DNA from: Gibbsiella quercinecans
GTDB taxonomy: Bacteria; Pseudomonadota; Gammaproteobacteria; Enterobacterales; Enterobacteriaceae
Direction: 5' to 3'
Length of the DNA: 64,000 bases
Assembly (NCBI RefSeq): GCF_002291425.1
Contig: NZ_CP014136.1
Location: 5,222,925 to 5,286,924 of the forward strand
Both the position numbers and the translations under genes were made by a program. This document shows positions 45,968 to 55,820 of this stretch, piece by piece; within the stretch, counting starts at the first letter, position 1, and the number at the start of each line of letters is the position of its first letter. The notes below the pieces were generated by a model. The model was not told the origin of the DNA. It did not search any database and saw only the letters and a list, made by a program, of their open reading frames with translations.

Positions 45968-47950
45968 TCACTCTTCCTCGGCTGCCGCTGACCGTTCCGC
46001 CTGCTGCGCGGCCTTTTTGGCCTTCACACGGGCGATGGCGGCGGCCACCGCGGCTTTACGTGGGTCTTCATCCTGCGCGGGTTGGGCCACATCTGCGGTT
46101 GCGGCGCTTTCTACCTGCTGCGCGGCTTTTTTCGCCTTCACGCGAGCAATGGCGGCAGCTACTGCGGCTTTGCGCGGATCGTCTTCCGGCGCGGGCTGGG
46201 TAGCGTCTGCGATTGTGGTGCTTTCCGCCTGCTGCGCGGCTTTTTTCGCCTTCACGCGAGCGATAGCGGCCGCTACCGCGGCCTTGCGCGGATCGTCTTC
46301 AGCGGCCGCGGCGCTGGAAACCGGCGCGGGTTGCGAGGCTTGCTGCGCACGGCGCTCGCGGGCTTGAGCCTTGCGCGCTTCGCGGGCGGCGATCATCGCA
46401 CTCTGGTCCATCTCGCCGGCGGGCGTGTCGGCCGGTGCCGCCTGGGTGCGCACGCGCGCCAGGGCAGCCTGCACCACATCCTGATCGGTCTCGGTCAGTT
46501 TAACCGCCGCTTTACGGTGGCGTTCTTCACGCGCCAGTTTTTCACGCGCCAGCCGCGCTTGCTTGGCTTCAAAGCGTGCTTTGGCCTCTGCGTTGCGGGC
46601 GGCTTCCTGATCGATCGCTTTTATTTCGGCTTTCTCCTGGCGGTAGTACTGCACCAGGGGAATATTGCTGGGGCAGACGTATGCGCAGGCACCGCATTCA
46701 ATGCAGTCGAACAGGTTGTGGTTGCGGGCTTTTTCATGCTCTTCGCCGCGGCTAAACCAGTAAAGCTGCTGCGGCAGCAGGCCGGCCGGGCAGGCGTCAA
46801 CGCACAGGCCACAGCGGATACAAGACTGTTCGGGCTCTTCCGCTGCGATCTCATTATGGGTCGGCGCCAGGATACAGTTGCTGATTTTAACGATCGGTAC
46901 GTTGAGGGCCGGCAGGGTAAAGCCCATCAGCGGCCCGCCCATGACGACCATTTGTTGGCCTTGTGGCTGGAAACCGGTGAACGCCAGCAAATGCTGCACG
47001 GGGGTGCCGATACGCGCCCACAGGTTGCCCGGCTGCTGGATAGCCTCGCCGGTCAGGGTGACCACGCGCTCAATCAGCGGCTCACCGTTAATAATCGCCC
47101 GCTTGATGGCGAATGCGGTACCGACGTTTTGCATCAGCACACCGATAGCCGAGGAGTGTTTGCCCTGCGGCACTTCCTTGCCGGTTAAAATCTTGGTGAG
47201 CTGTTTGGCACCGCCGGAAGGGTATTTAGTCGGGATCACCCGCAACTGGATAGCCTTGTTGCCGCGCAATGCCTGTTTCAGCGCGGCAATCGCTTCCGGC
47301 TTATTGTCTTCAATGCCGATTAGCGTTGTCGTCGGCTGCAGCAGGTAGCGCAGGATCTCGGTGCCTTCGATGATCTGGTCCGCGTGCTCTTGCATCAAGC
47401 GATCGTCAGCGGTGATATAAGGTTCGCACTCGGCGGCGTTAAGGATCAGTGTCTCGACGCCTTTCAACCCGCCTTGCAGTTTGCTGGCGGTCGGGAACCC
47501 GGCGCCGCCCAGGCCGGCAATCCCGGACTGGTGAATACGGTGGATCAGATCGGCCGCATCGTGCTGGCGGTAGTCGGTGATGGGGTCTAACGGGCACCAG
47601 CGGTCTTCACCGTCGGGCTGGATGATCACGCACAGCTCCTCCAGCCCGGAGGGGTGGGCGGTGATATGCGGCGCAATCGCGCTGATGGTGCCCGAGGTGG
47701 GGGCGTGTACCGGCAATGTGCGGCCACGGCCCACGGTCAGCGGCTGGCCTTTCAATACCCGATCGCCGGCCTGAACGCACAGTTCGCCTTCCGGCCCCAG
47801 ATGCTGCTGCAACGGGATCACGAAGGTTTCGGGCAAGGGTGCGGTGCGCAACGGCGTGCAGCTGGACTGCGTTTTCATTTCCGGCGGGTGGATCCCACCG
47901 TCAAAATCCCAGATGCGGTCTTTCTTTAACGCGGCAAACAGATTAAACAT
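45968..47950 (-). CDS. rsxC: RsxC (RnfC), NADH/flavin-facing iron-sulfur subunit
   Basis: This 660-residue cytoplasmic-side subunit has an N-terminal RnfC domain, a Rossmann-like flavin/NADH region ([34 protein letters not shown]), and two [4Fe-4S] motifs ([12 protein letters not shown] and [12 protein letters not shown]). The C-terminus (about 490-660) is an Ala/Lys/Arg-rich helical tail ending in two full and one partial copies of a 38-residue repeat (see 45971-46300). E. coli RsxC is about 740 residues; tail length is known to vary in the family. It overlaps rsxB by eight bases. Confidence 0.95.
   Translation of the reverse strand: MFNLFAALKKDRIWDFDGGIHPPEMKTQSSCTPLRTAPLPETFVIPLQQHLGPEGELCVQAGDRVLKGQPLTVGRGRTLPVHAPTSGTISAIAPHITAHPSGLEELCVIIQPDGEDRWCPLDPITDYRQHDAADLIHRIHQSGIAGLGGAGFPTASKLQGGLKGVETLILNAAECEPYITADDRLMQEHADQIIEGTEILRYLLQPTTTLIGIEDNKPEAIAALKQALRGNKAIQLRVIPTKYPSGGAKQLTKILTGKEVPQGKHSSAIGVLMQNVGTAFAIKRAIINGEPLIERVVTLTGEAIQQPGNLWARIGTPVQHLLAFTGFQPQGQQMVVMGGPLMGFTLPALNVPIVKISNCILAPTHNEIAAEEPEQSCIRCGLCVDACPAGLLPQQLYWFSRGEEHEKARNHNLFDCIECGACAYVCPSNIPLVQYYRQEKAEIKAIDQEAARNAEAKARFEAKQARLAREKLAREERHRKAAVKLTETDQDVVQAALARVRTQAAPADTPAGEMDQSAMIAAREARKAQARERRAQQASQPAPVSSAAAAEDDPRKAAVAAAIARVKAKKAAQQAESTTIADATQPAPEDDPRKAAVAAAIARVKAKKAAQQVESAATADVAQPAQDEDPRKAAVAAAIARVKAKKAAQQAERSAAAEEE
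45971..46300 (-). repeat. Tandem coding repeat in the rsxC tail (114-bp units)
   Basis: Two full 114-bp units (46300-46187, 46186-46073) and a partial third (46072-45971) encode the repeated 38-residue block beginning [21 protein letters not shown] (first two units preceded by ED). The near-identity at the DNA level makes it prone to copy-number change by slippage or recombination. Confidence 0.9.
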
Positions 47951-48518
47951 GTTGCTCCACCTGAATCACATGCACAGGAATTGTTTTCATATCCCATTTC
48001 CAGTTGGCGGTAGTGGTGGCAACCGGCCGCATTTCAATACAGTCTGTCGGGCAGGGCGCAACGCACAAATCACAGCCGGTGCAGAGATCGCTAATTACCG
48101 TATGCATGGCGCGAGTTGCGCCGACAATGGCATCCACGGGGCAGGCTTGAATACACTTGGTGCAGCCGATGCAACTGGCCTCGTCGATATAGGCGACCTT
48201 GCGCACCGGTTTACTTGCTTCTTCGCCGCCATCCAGCGGCTGCGGCTCAACGTTGAGCAGTTCGGCCAGCTTCAGCATGACGCCTTCGCCGCCGGGCGCG
48301 CATTTGTTGATTTTCTCGCCGTTGGCCACTGCCTCGGCATACGGGCGGCAGCCGGGGTAGCCACACTGGCCGCACTGGCTTTGCGGCAACACATCATCGA
48401 TCTGTTCGGCGACCGGATCTTCTTCCACGGCGAAGCGGCGCGCGGCAAAGCCGAGCAGCATGCCAAACAGCAACCCAAGCGCGCTGAGCGCGGCAATCGC
48501 AATCCATAAAGCGCTCAT
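47943..48518 (-). CDS. rsxB: RsxB (RnfB), polyferredoxin subunit
   Basis: This 191-residue protein has an N-terminal membrane anchor ([23 protein letters not shown]), a four-cysteine cluster domain ([20 protein letters not shown]) and two ferredoxin [4Fe-4S] motifs ([12 protein letters not shown] and [12 protein letters not shown]). It passes electrons within the Rsx complex. It overlaps rsxA by one base and rsxC by eight. Confidence 0.97.
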   Translation of the reverse strand: MSALWIAIAALSALGLLFGMLLGFAARRFAVEEDPVAEQIDDVLPQSQCGQCGYPGCRPYAEAVANGEKINKCAPGGEGVMLKLAELLNVEPQPLDGGEEASKPVRKVAYIDEASCIGCTKCIQACPVDAIVGATRAMHTVISDLCTGCDLCVAPCPTDCIEMRPVATTTANWKWDMKTIPVHVIQVEQHV

Positions 48519-49099
48519 TAGAATTTTACCAGCCCGCTAAAGCCCATAAAGGCCAGAGACATCAGCCCGGCGGTAATCAGCGCGATGGATGAACCGCGAA
48601 ACGGCGCCGGCACATCGGCAACCACCAGGCGCTCACGGATGGCGGCAAACAGCACCATCACCAGGGAAAAGCCCAGCGAGGCGCTAAAGCCGTATACGGC
48701 GGATTGCAGGAAGTTGTGGCCAAGGTTGATGTTCAGCAACGGCACGCCCAGCACCGCACAGTTGGTGGTGATCAGCGGCAGGAAAATCCCCAGCAGGCGA
48801 TACAGCGCCGGGCTGGTTTTGCGCACCACCATTTCGGTAAATTGCACCACCACGGCGATAACCAAAATAAACGCCAGGGTGCGCAGATACACCAGATCCA
48901 ACGGCAGCAGGATAGCGTGATCGATGATCCAGGCGCAGATTGAAGCCAACGTGATGACGAAGGTGGTGGCCATACCCATACCGATGGCACTCTCAAGCTT
49001 CTTGGACACACCCATGAAGGGGCACAGGCCAAGAAACTTCACCAGAACAAAGTTATTCACCAGTACGGTGCCAACAAACAGCAGCAGGTATTCGGTCAT
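48518..49099 (-). CDS. rsxA: RsxA (RnfA), membrane subunit
   Basis: This 193-residue inner-membrane protein has six hydrophobic segments and is the first gene of the rsxABC half. The sequence ([48 protein letters not shown]) matches RsxA, homologous to rsxE and membrane partner in the iron-sulfur-bearing core. The start codon follows a short leader; the promoter for rsxABC should lie in 49100-49241, which I could not resolve. Confidence 0.97.
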   Translation of the reverse strand: MTEYLLLFVGTVLVNNFVLVKFLGLCPFMGVSKKLESAIGMGMATTFVITLASICAWIIDHAILLPLDLVYLRTLAFILVIAVVVQFTEMVVRKTSPALYRLLGIFLPLITTNCAVLGVPLLNINLGHNFLQSAVYGFSASLGFSLVMVLFAAIRERLVVADVPAPFRGSSIALITAGLMSLAFMGFSGLVKF

Positions 49100-49241
49100 T
49101 GCAACGCCTAAAAAAATAAAAGCCGCCTATTATCGGGAATCAGCGGCCTAACGACAACATATGAATTGCAGGGATATTCACGCTTTGGCGCCGGATGCGC
49201 ACATTTTACCCTGCATTAGTGCATTTGGCGCACTCGCTGCG

Positions 49242-49682
49242 TCACAGCTCGGTAAAGGTGCCTTTCACCCGCACGGAACGCTTCATATACGGCACCAGCA
49301 ACGCGGCCATCAGCAATGGCCAGAACAGGCCGCGCACCGCCACCTCATCCGGCACCGGCGAGAAGGCAAAGGCTTTAACCGCCAGCAGTACGGTCAGCAG
49401 TAACCATAGCATAAACAGCTTGGGGAAGCGGCGCGAGCGGTGGCAGAACAGCCACAGCAACCACAGCGTGTAACACCACATCAGCAGCGTCGTGGCCAGC
49501 GAAATATACCACTGAAGCGTAAACGCCTGGGCATTGGTCAACAGATATTCACGCGATTCCGGCGTAATGAAAGCCATGGTATACAGGGCCAACATCAGGC
49601 TGGCGCTCAACAACGTGACGATCAGATAGGCCATTGGGGCCAGTAGCCAGCCGCCGATGCGAGTGTATTCAGCTTGAGACAT
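49242..49682 (-). CDS. ydgK: YdgK, DUF2569 inner-membrane protein
   Basis: This 146-residue protein has four predicted membrane helices and begins MSQAEYTRIGGWLLAPMAYLIV, the DUF2569 start (GGWL). E. coli YdgK has about 136 residues and is the gene before rsxA, as here. Its function is unknown. I start at ATG 49682, with GGAG upstream; the frame extends twelve codons further. The small E. coli genes cnu and blr that lie next to ydgK are not seen here. Confidence 0.9.
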   Translation of the reverse strand: MSQAEYTRIGGWLLAPMAYLIVTLLSASLMLALYTMAFITPESREYLLTNAQAFTLQWYISLATTLLMWCYTLWLLWLFCHRSRRFPKLFMLWLLLTVLLAVKAFAFSPVPDEVAVRGLFWPLLMAALLVPYMKRSVRVKGTFTEL

Positions 49683-49886
49683 AACGCTCCAGAAAGGTGC
49701 CAATGCGATTAGCCGCATAGCTTAACGGCTAAAAAGGCGTTCGTCACTCTTAACTGGCATAGCCGGCGGTAACGCCAAGATCGCCGGTGAAAGGGATTGG
49801 GGCCGCGTGGCTTGAATTACCGCTTGTTCCCGCCGGCATCATAGTGTCAAATCAGAGAGGATGAAGTGTCCTTTTGAGGAAACACC

Positions 49887-50927
49887 ATGAGTGAAAAAAT
49901 TCGTGTCGGGCTGGTGGGTTATGGTTTTGCCAGCAAAACATTTCATGCGCCGCTGATTGCCGGCACGCCGGGCCTGGAGCTGGCTGTGATATCCAGCAGC
50001 AGCGCCGAGAAAGTGCAGGCGGACTGGCCAGCGATGGCCGTGGCCGATAACCCGCAGGCGCTGTTTGCCGATCCGTCGCTGGATTTAATCGTTATTCCTA
50101 CGCCGAACGATACCCACTTCCCATTAGCGCAGCAGGCGCTGGCCGCCGGCAAACATGTGGTGGTGGATAAACCGTTTACCGTGACGTTGTCACAAGCTCA
50201 ATCGCTGGAACAGCAGGCCGCGCAGGCGGGCAAACTGCTCTCGGTGTTTCATAACCGCCGCTGGGACAGCGACTTTCTCACCGTCAAAGCGCTGCTGGAA
50301 GATGGCACGTTGGGCGAGGTGGTTTACCTTGAGTCGCATTTTGATCGCTTCCGGCCGCAGGTGCGCCAGCGTTGGCGCGAACAGGGCGGTGCCGGCAGCG
50401 GCATCTGGTACGACTTAGGCCCGCATTTGCTCGATCAGGTGCTGCAGCTGTTTGGCAAACCGCAAACCCTGTATGTCGATCTGGGCGAACTGCGCCCGGG
50501 CGCGCAGGCGGTGGACTATTTTCATGCCGTGTTAAATTATGGCCAACGCCGCGTTGTGCTGCATGGCACGCTGGTGGCGGCCTCTGCCAGTGCGCGTTTT
50601 ATTGTACACGGCACCCAGGGCAGCTACGTCAAATACGGTGAAGATCCGCAGGAAGCTCGGCTGAAAGCCGGCGAGCGGCCGCCACAGGCCGACTGGGGGT
50701 ATGATATGCGTGACGGCGTGGTGACGTTGTCACAAGATGAACTGCTGGCGGAAAAGCCGCTGTTGACCATTCCAGGTAATTACCCGGCCTACTATGCTGC
50801 TATTCGCGATGCGATTAATGGCATCGGGGAAAACCCCGTGCCGGCCAGCCAGGCGATTGACGTCATGGCGCTGATTGAACTGGGCATCGCTTCCGCCAGC
50901 CAGGGGAAAACCCTGCCGGTAGCCTGA
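49887..50927 (+). CDS. ydgJ: YdgJ, Gfo/Idh/MocA family oxidoreductase
   Basis: This 346-residue NAD(P)-dependent oxidoreductase has an N-terminal Rossmann fold (RVGLVGYGFASKTFHAPLIAG) with VIPTPNDTHFPLA and the catalytic-type VVDKPFTVT (Lys-Pro), then a C-terminal sheet domain (SHFDRFRPQVRQRWREQGGAGSGIWYDLGPHLLDQ). It is nearly the E. coli YdgJ sequence and length. Substrate unknown, likely a sugar or polyol derivative. A terminator follows at 51033. Confidence 0.95.
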   Translation: MSEKIRVGLVGYGFASKTFHAPLIAGTPGLELAVISSSSAEKVQADWPAMAVADNPQALFADPSLDLIVIPTPNDTHFPLAQQALAAGKHVVVDKPFTVTLSQAQSLEQQAAQAGKLLSVFHNRRWDSDFLTVKALLEDGTLGEVVYLESHFDRFRPQVRQRWREQGGAGSGIWYDLGPHLLDQVLQLFGKPQTLYVDLGELRPGAQAVDYFHAVLNYGQRRVVLHGTLVAASASARFIVHGTQGSYVKYGEDPQEARLKAGERPPQADWGYDMRDGVVTLSQDELLAEKPLLTIPGNYPAYYAAIRDAINGIGENPVPASQAIDVMALIELGIASASQGKTLPVA

Positions 50928-51032
50928 AGTTGCTTCCCGGCATTCACGGCCATCGTATCGAAAACCGTGAAGCACTGTGATTCAGTGGCGGTAGGCGCAG
51001 TTTGCCCGCCGGAGTAATCATCATAACCAATG

Positions 51033-51064
51033 CGGGTTGGTGCATCCCAACCCGTTATTTTTTT
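51033..51064 (+). terminator. Intrinsic terminator of ydgJ
   Basis: CGGGTTGG pairs with CCAACCCG around TGCATC, followed by TTATTTTTTT. It ends only about 25 bases before the yfeH start codon, so yfeH transcription from ydgJ should be low, or yfeH has a promoter inside this stretch. Confidence 0.85.
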
Positions 51065-51089
51065 GTTCAACGTTGAGGAAAAACGATAC

Positions 51090-52091
51090 ATGTCCTGGCT
51101 GCAGCGCTTGCGCATTGATAAATTTTTATTGGTGATGGTCATGGTGGTGATCATCGCCTCCATTTTTCCCTGTGAAGGGATCTGGAAAGTCTTTTTCGAT
51201 CGCCTGACCACGGTGGCGATCGCGCTGCTGTTCTTTATGCACGGCGCCAAGCTGTCGCGTCAGGCGATTATGGCCGGCATGGGGCACTGGAAACTGCATC
51301 TGGTGGTATTCCTCAGTACCTTTGCGCTGTTCCCATTACTGGGGCTGGCGATGAACCTGCTGGTGCCGGGGGTGATGTCGCCCACGGTTTACCTTGGCTT
51401 CCTGTATCTGTGCGCCTTGCCGGCGACCGTGCAATCGGCGATTGCCTTTACCTCTGCGGCCGGCGGTAACGTGGCGGCAGCAGTTTGCAGCGCGTCGGCA
51501 TCCAGCATTCTGGGGGTTTTCCTGTCACCGCTGCTGGTCGGTGCGCTGATGCACACCCAGGACGGCAACATTGACGTATGGCATGCGATTGGCGCGATTA
51601 TTTTGCAGTTGATGGTGCCGTTTGTCATTGGCCACCTGGCGCGGCCGCTGATCGGCAAATGGGTTGATCGTCATCGCAAGATGATTAATATCACTGACCG
51701 GTCATCAATTCTTCTGGTGGTGTATACCGCTTTCAGCGCGGCGGTGGTAGAAGGCATTTGGCACCAGATTGACGGCTGGTCACTGTTGGTGATTTTGGTG
51801 ATGTCGCTGGTGCTGCTGGCGTTTGTGCTGGTGGTGAATACCTATGCTGCACGCTGGTTGGGCTTTAATACCGCCGATGAGATCACCATCGTCTTCTGCG
51901 GTTCGAAAAAGAGCCTGGCGAACGGGGTGCCGATGGCCAACGTGCTGTTCCCGGTGGCCGCCGTTGGCGCCATGGTGTTGCCGCTGATGATTTTCCACCA
52001 GGTGCAGTTGATGGTCTGTGCGGTGCTGGCGCAGCGCTATGCGCGCAAAACCGCCGCACAGGCGGCGGCTGAAGAGGCAAAAACGGCCTGA
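51090..52091 (+). CDS. yfeH: YfeH family bile acid:Na+ symporter-like transporter
   Basis: This 333-residue membrane protein of the SBF-like family has about ten hydrophobic segments. It is very close to E. coli YfeH (FMHGAKLSRQAI, PATVQSAIAFTSAAGGNVAAAVCSASASSILGVFLSPLL, FCGSKKSLANGVPMANVLFP), whose substrate is unknown. I start at ATG 51090 (GAGGAA upstream); the frame extends 20 codons further. Its stop codon overlaps the ATG of a 33-codon frame. Confidence 0.93.
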   Translation: MSWLQRLRIDKFLLVMVMVVIIASIFPCEGIWKVFFDRLTTVAIALLFFMHGAKLSRQAIMAGMGHWKLHLVVFLSTFALFPLLGLAMNLLVPGVMSPTVYLGFLYLCALPATVQSAIAFTSAAGGNVAAAVCSASASSILGVFLSPLLVGALMHTQDGNIDVWHAIGAIILQLMVPFVIGHLARPLIGKWVDRHRKMINITDRSSILLVVYTAFSAAVVEGIWHQIDGWSLLVILVMSLVLLAFVLVVNTYAARWLGFNTADEITIVFCGSKKSLANGVPMANVLFPVAAVGAMVLPLMIFHQVQLMVCAVLAQRYARKTAAQAAAEEAKTA

Positions 52092-52192
52092 TGCCAGGCT
52101 GCGGGAATTACAGCGTGGTGATGGCGCTGGTGGCTTATCTGGAACAGTGTTGGCGCGAGCAGGGGACGCTGCCGCCGTTAAGCGCGGAATAA
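52091..52192 (+). CDS. Possible 33-residue peptide coupled to yfeH
   Basis: A TGATG overlap links the yfeH stop to an ATG opening a 33-codon frame (MPGCGNYSVVMALVAYLEQ, then CWREQGTLPPLSAE). There is no ribosome site of its own, so translation would rely on coupling. I know no homologue, and the frame could be chance or a gene remnant. Confidence 0.3.
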   Translation: MPGCGNYSVVMALVAYLEQCWREQGTLPPLSAE

Positions 52193-52194
52193 CC

Positions 52195-52216
52195 ATCAGG
52201 GGCGAAAGCCCCTGAT
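52195..52216. terminator. Hairpin between yfeH and add
   Basis: ATCAGGGGC pairs perfectly with GCCCCTGAT around a GAAA tetraloop, between the convergent gene ends. There is no T run on either strand. Confidence 0.6.
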
Positions 52217-52226
52217 GCGCAATCAA

Positions 52227-53225
52227 TCAGCCTTGCACTTTGGCGCGCAGCGCCTGCTTTTCCTGTTCGCTCAGAAACGCCATTTTTAGGCCGTTTTCCT
52301 GTGCGGTGCGGATTTCTTGCTGTGTTAACCCGGCTTGCGGGGCGGCGACACGGTATTCGTGCTCAATTTCAATGCCCTGAACCGCGGGATCGTCGGTGTT
52401 GATTGATGCGGTTACCCCATGGCGCAGGAATTGGGCCAGTGGGTGCTGCGCAAGGGAAGGCACGGTGCTGGTTTGGATATTGGACGTCAGGCAGGATTCA
52501 ATGCCGATGCCCTGTGCCGCCAGGTAATCCATCAACGCCGGATCCTGGATTGCTTTTACGCCGTGGCCGATGCGCTCGGCGCCCAGTTCGCGAATCGCTT
52601 GCCAGATGCTTTCCGGGCCAGCGGCTTCGCCTGCGTGCACCGTGATCCGCAGCCCGGCGTCGCGGGCGCGCTTGAAGTGGCTCAGGAACAGCGTGCCGGG
52701 GAAACCCAGCTCATCGCCGGCCAGATCCAGCGCGGTAATGCCGTCGCGGTGCGCCAGTAAGCCTTCCAGCTCTTGCAGGCAAGCCTGTTCACCGAAGGTC
52801 CGGCTCAGGATGCCGATCAGGCGCACATCAATATCATGATCGCGGCAGCCGGAACGGATCCCATCGATCACTGCTTCAACCACGCCGGCCACCGGCAACT
52901 GGTGCTTCATCGCCATGTAGTAGGGCGAAAAGCGCAGTTCCGCATAATGCAGCCCGGCGTTTACCGCATCCTCAACGTTTTCGTAGGCCACGCGGCGGCA
53001 GGCATCCAAATCGCCCAGCACCGCCACGCCCCAATCCAGCTTTTGCAGGAAGCTCACCAGATCCGGCTCGGTATGGGTCACTTGCACATGCGGGCGTAGC
53101 GTCTCCAAATCTTCGGCCGGCAGATCCATAGCAAACTGGCGACCAAGTTCGAGAATAGTGTGCGCACGGATGTTGCCGTCAAGATGGCGGTGGATATCGG
53201 TAAGCGGTAGGCGGGAATCAATCAT
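52227..53225 (-). CDS. add: Adenosine deaminase
   Basis: This 332-residue zinc enzyme converts adenosine to inosine. Zinc ligands are His12 and His14 (DIHRHLDGN), the His of TVHAGEA with the catalytic Glu, and the Asp of SINTDDP. FSPYYMA and [11 protein letters not shown] are also typical. I start at ATG 53225, one residue shorter than E. coli Add; the frame extends upstream for 27 codons. It works in the same purine salvage area as PunC and PurR elsewhere in the window, but it is not linked to them. Confidence 0.96.
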   Translation of the reverse strand: MIDSRLPLTDIHRHLDGNIRAHTILELGRQFAMDLPAEDLETLRPHVQVTHTEPDLVSFLQKLDWGVAVLGDLDACRRVAYENVEDAVNAGLHYAELRFSPYYMAMKHQLPVAGVVEAVIDGIRSGCRDHDIDVRLIGILSRTFGEQACLQELEGLLAHRDGITALDLAGDELGFPGTLFLSHFKRARDAGLRITVHAGEAAGPESIWQAIRELGAERIGHGVKAIQDPALMDYLAAQGIGIESCLTSNIQTSTVPSLAQHPLAQFLRHGVTASINTDDPAVQGIEIEHEYRVAAPQAGLTQQEIRTAQENGLKMAFLSEQEKQALRAKVQG

Positions 53226-53622
53226 GATGTGCACTCGTCGTTTTGGTATGGGTAAAGTGCAGAGCAGTATAAAAACAAACGGATGAAAATATCCATCATG
53301 TTGCATAAAAAAGTGATGTTTATCACGTTAATTGCGCACAATGCCAGCATCAGGCGCCAATGGTGGACCTAATGGCGTTTGAAAATCGCAACCGCACCTA
53401 CGTTAAGCCTGTTCTTTTTTAGTGACGGGTATTCACTGCGGGTAACCGTCATGATTCCTGTATAATGCGCTGGTTTTATAAACAGTTAATTCATGAGGGA
53501 CCATGTCTCGACATGCCTCCGCGGTGAAAGCATTACTCTGTAATATTGGTGTGTCACCGTACATTTCCATGGGTAAATTTGCTGCTTTATCACTATTCTT
53601 TCATGTTCGTAAGGGAATGAAG
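53226..53622. other. Divergent region between add and the DUF3857 gene
   Basis: A TATAAT at 53461-53466 reads toward the DUF3857 gene but lacks a good -35 at the right distance. An in-frame open stretch from 53503 precedes the signal peptide and is not conserved-looking. No RNA gene was recognised. Confidence 0.4.
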
Positions 53623-55542
53623 ATGAAAATCACTATCTCCTCAATAGTATTGCTTGCCGGTTTGGCGATACAACCCGCGCCAATACTGGCCGCAGAGCCT
53701 CCCGCGCCAGCGAAGCAAGCCGCGGCAGTTGGCAATCATTTCAGTTTCGTGCGCTATCATGCGGACTATCAGGTTCATGCTGACGCCAGCAGCGTGACTA
53801 CCGAAAGCTATGAGATTTTGCTCAAGACCAAGGTCGCGGTCGAAAAGTTTAGTCAAATCCGCCAGAGTTACAGTGAAAAAATGGAAACGCTGGAAGTTCT
53901 GTCGGCCTATACGCTGACGGCTGACGGCCAGCGTTATGATGTCGCGCCTGAGCGCATTTATACCCAGGATGGTTATTCCAGCGCCCTGTCACCGATTTAT
54001 GCCGATCGCAAGGTGCGGGTGATCGTGTTTTCCAATCTGGCGCCGGGCTCCCGGGTGGTGTATCAACTGCGCCGCACGCAAAATACGCCGTATTTCCCCG
54101 GCTATTTTAGCCTGTGGGAAACGTTCAGCGCCTTCGATCAATTTGACGATGCCGAAGTTACTTTACAGGCACCGGCCAGCCTGCCGATGCAGATTTATAC
54201 CCGGGATGTGGACGGCAGTGACAAGCCGCAGCTTCGTGACGGGCAGGCACACTGGCGCTGGCATTATCAGCGTAGCACGCCGTTGAAGGCGCCAAACTGG
54301 ACGGCAGAAAAATGGACGTTTAGTCCGGTCATCATGGCCGGTACTTACCGCGAGTGGTCACAGATGGCCAACGCCTATCAGTTGAAGGCGGGAGAAGCCG
54401 CGCAGGTTACCCCGGCGATCAGGACACTGGCGGAAAACATCACCGCCGGTATCGATGATCGCCGCGAACAGACCGCGGCCCTTTATCGCTGGGTAGCACA
54501 GAATATCCGTTATGTTGCGGTGTATCTGGGTAATGGCGGGCTGGAACCGAATTCGGCGCAAAGCGTGCTGGATAACCATTATGGCGACTGTAAAGATCAT
54601 GTCGTCTTGCTGGAAGCTCTGTTGGCTGCCAAAGGCATCGACAGCACGCCGGTGCTTATCGGTGCGAATAAAGGCCCGTTACTGCCTGCCGTGCCGGTGC
54701 TAGGACGTTTTAATCATGCCATCACTTACGTGCCGGAGTTCGATCTGTATCTGGACTCGACCAGTGCCTGGGCGCGTTTTGGCCAACTGCCAGAAGCTGA
54801 TTTGGGCGCACCGGTCCTGCTTACACGTGAAGCAAAGCTGGCGCGTACCCCGGATAATGACGAGCAACGCAATAGCTCCTCCCTTAACGTTGATCTCACT
54901 TTTGATGACTCAGGCAATTTACGGGGAAAAACCGAGCGCAAGTTGGGGGACGTAGACGAGATCGTCATGCGGCGCTATTTCTCCCAAGTCAACCCGCAGA
55001 ACCGGGCGCGAGTCGAAGAGTCGATCATGGCGACTTCCGGCATCGATGGCCACGGAGAGATTGTTATGAACGATAATCCTCTCGATCTCAAAAAACCCTT
55101 CAGTTACGGCTATCGTTTCCGGGCCGACGATTACGTTGATTTTAACGTCGTTGGCGGAATGACCTTGCCTAACCCTCCCGGCGATCGCTCTTTCCGCAAT
55201 CAGTACACGGCCACTGTGGCACCCACCAACGAGACGCCGTTCTATTGCCATGCGAAACAATATGATGAAACCTATCGCCTGCAATTACCGGCCAAGGTGC
55301 CGATTATCGCCATACCGGCGAATCAACAATTTCGCAATGCAGCGGGCGAATATCAGGTCGAATGGCGGCGTGACGGGCAGCGGGTGATCGTCAACCACCG
55401 GCTACAGATAAATGCCATCCGTGGCAAGGATGCGCTTTGTCAGCCGCAGGACTATCCAGCATTCCGCGCGTTGTTCCAGCAGGTGCGGCGCGGTTTCCGT
55501 GGGCAGGTGGTATACGGTGACCTTTCCAGCGAGAAACGGTGA
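53623..55542 (+). CDS. Exported DUF3857/transglutaminase-like protein
   Basis: This 639-residue protein has a signal peptide (ISSIVLLAGLAIQPAPILAA), an N-terminal DUF3857 domain (about 45-230, with YEILLKTKVAVEKFSQIRQSYSEKMETLEVLSAYTLTADGQRYDV) and a transglutaminase-like domain with the Cys-His-Asp triad Cys323 (HYGDCKDH), His365 (RFNHAITY) and Asp378 (YLDST). The remainder is an uncharacterised C-terminal domain. Such proteins are periplasmic and of unknown role; proteins with this pairing may act on peptide cross-links. I start at ATG 53623, eight bases after AAGGG. The family is common in Bacteroidetes and scattered in proteobacteria, so acquisition is possible. Confidence 0.85.
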   Translation: MKITISSIVLLAGLAIQPAPILAAEPPAPAKQAAAVGNHFSFVRYHADYQVHADASSVTTESYEILLKTKVAVEKFSQIRQSYSEKMETLEVLSAYTLTADGQRYDVAPERIYTQDGYSSALSPIYADRKVRVIVFSNLAPGSRVVYQLRRTQNTPYFPGYFSLWETFSAFDQFDDAEVTLQAPASLPMQIYTRDVDGSDKPQLRDGQAHWRWHYQRSTPLKAPNWTAEKWTFSPVIMAGTYREWSQMANAYQLKAGEAAQVTPAIRTLAENITAGIDDRREQTAALYRWVAQNIRYVAVYLGNGGLEPNSAQSVLDNHYGDCKDHVVLLEALLAAKGIDSTPVLIGANKGPLLPAVPVLGRFNHAITYVPEFDLYLDSTSAWARFGQLPEADLGAPVLLTREAKLARTPDNDEQRNSSSLNVDLTFDDSGNLRGKTERKLGDVDEIVMRRYFSQVNPQNRARVEESIMATSGIDGHGEIVMNDNPLDLKKPFSYGYRFRADDYVDFNVVGGMTLPNPPGDRSFRNQYTATVAPTNETPFYCHAKQYDETYRLQLPAKVPIIAIPANQQFRNAAGEYQVEWRRDGQRVIVNHRLQINAIRGKDALCQPQDYPAFRALFQQVRRGFRGQVVYGDLSSEKR

Positions 55543-55728
55543 CACCTGTTTCTATGGGCTGTTAATGGCGACGGCGGTGACATTTTCATGTCTTCATCCG
55601 TGGGGCTTGCGCTCTCAGCTTAAGGTCTGCCGATGAACACCATTACCAACATAAAGAACGCATTTAATTTATAAAAAACCAACACCAGGTTGCCAGTTTA
55701 GCTGCACTGGGGCTGCGGGTTATCGGCT

Positions 55729-55757
55729 CTGCGGATTAAATCCGCAGTCTGATTTTT
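55729..55757 (+). terminator. Intrinsic terminator after the DUF3857 gene
   Basis: CTGCGGAT pairs with ATCCGCAG around TAA, followed by TCTGATTTTT. It lies in the 278-base gap before the next gene. Confidence 0.7.
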
Positions 55758-55820
55758 AATGCCTTTAACTTTCTGATGTGCTTTGTAAAATGAGGCTATA
55801 ACCGATTGATGGAGTAGCAG

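Noticed and set aside
45971-46300. Regular repeats that could suggest a CRISPR array
   Set aside because: The units are 114 bp, contiguous with no spacers, and in frame within rsxC, so they are a coding tandem repeat.
46082-47188. A 368-codon plus-strand frame opposite rsxC
   Set aside because: It is the low-complexity antisense of the Ala/Lys-rich rsxC tail and iron-sulfur region in GC-rich DNA; no start signal and no recognisable domain.
53461-53466. TATAAT as the -10 of the DUF3857 gene
   Set aside because: No acceptable -35 lies 16-18 bases upstream and no extended -10 is present, so I did not annotate it as a promoter.
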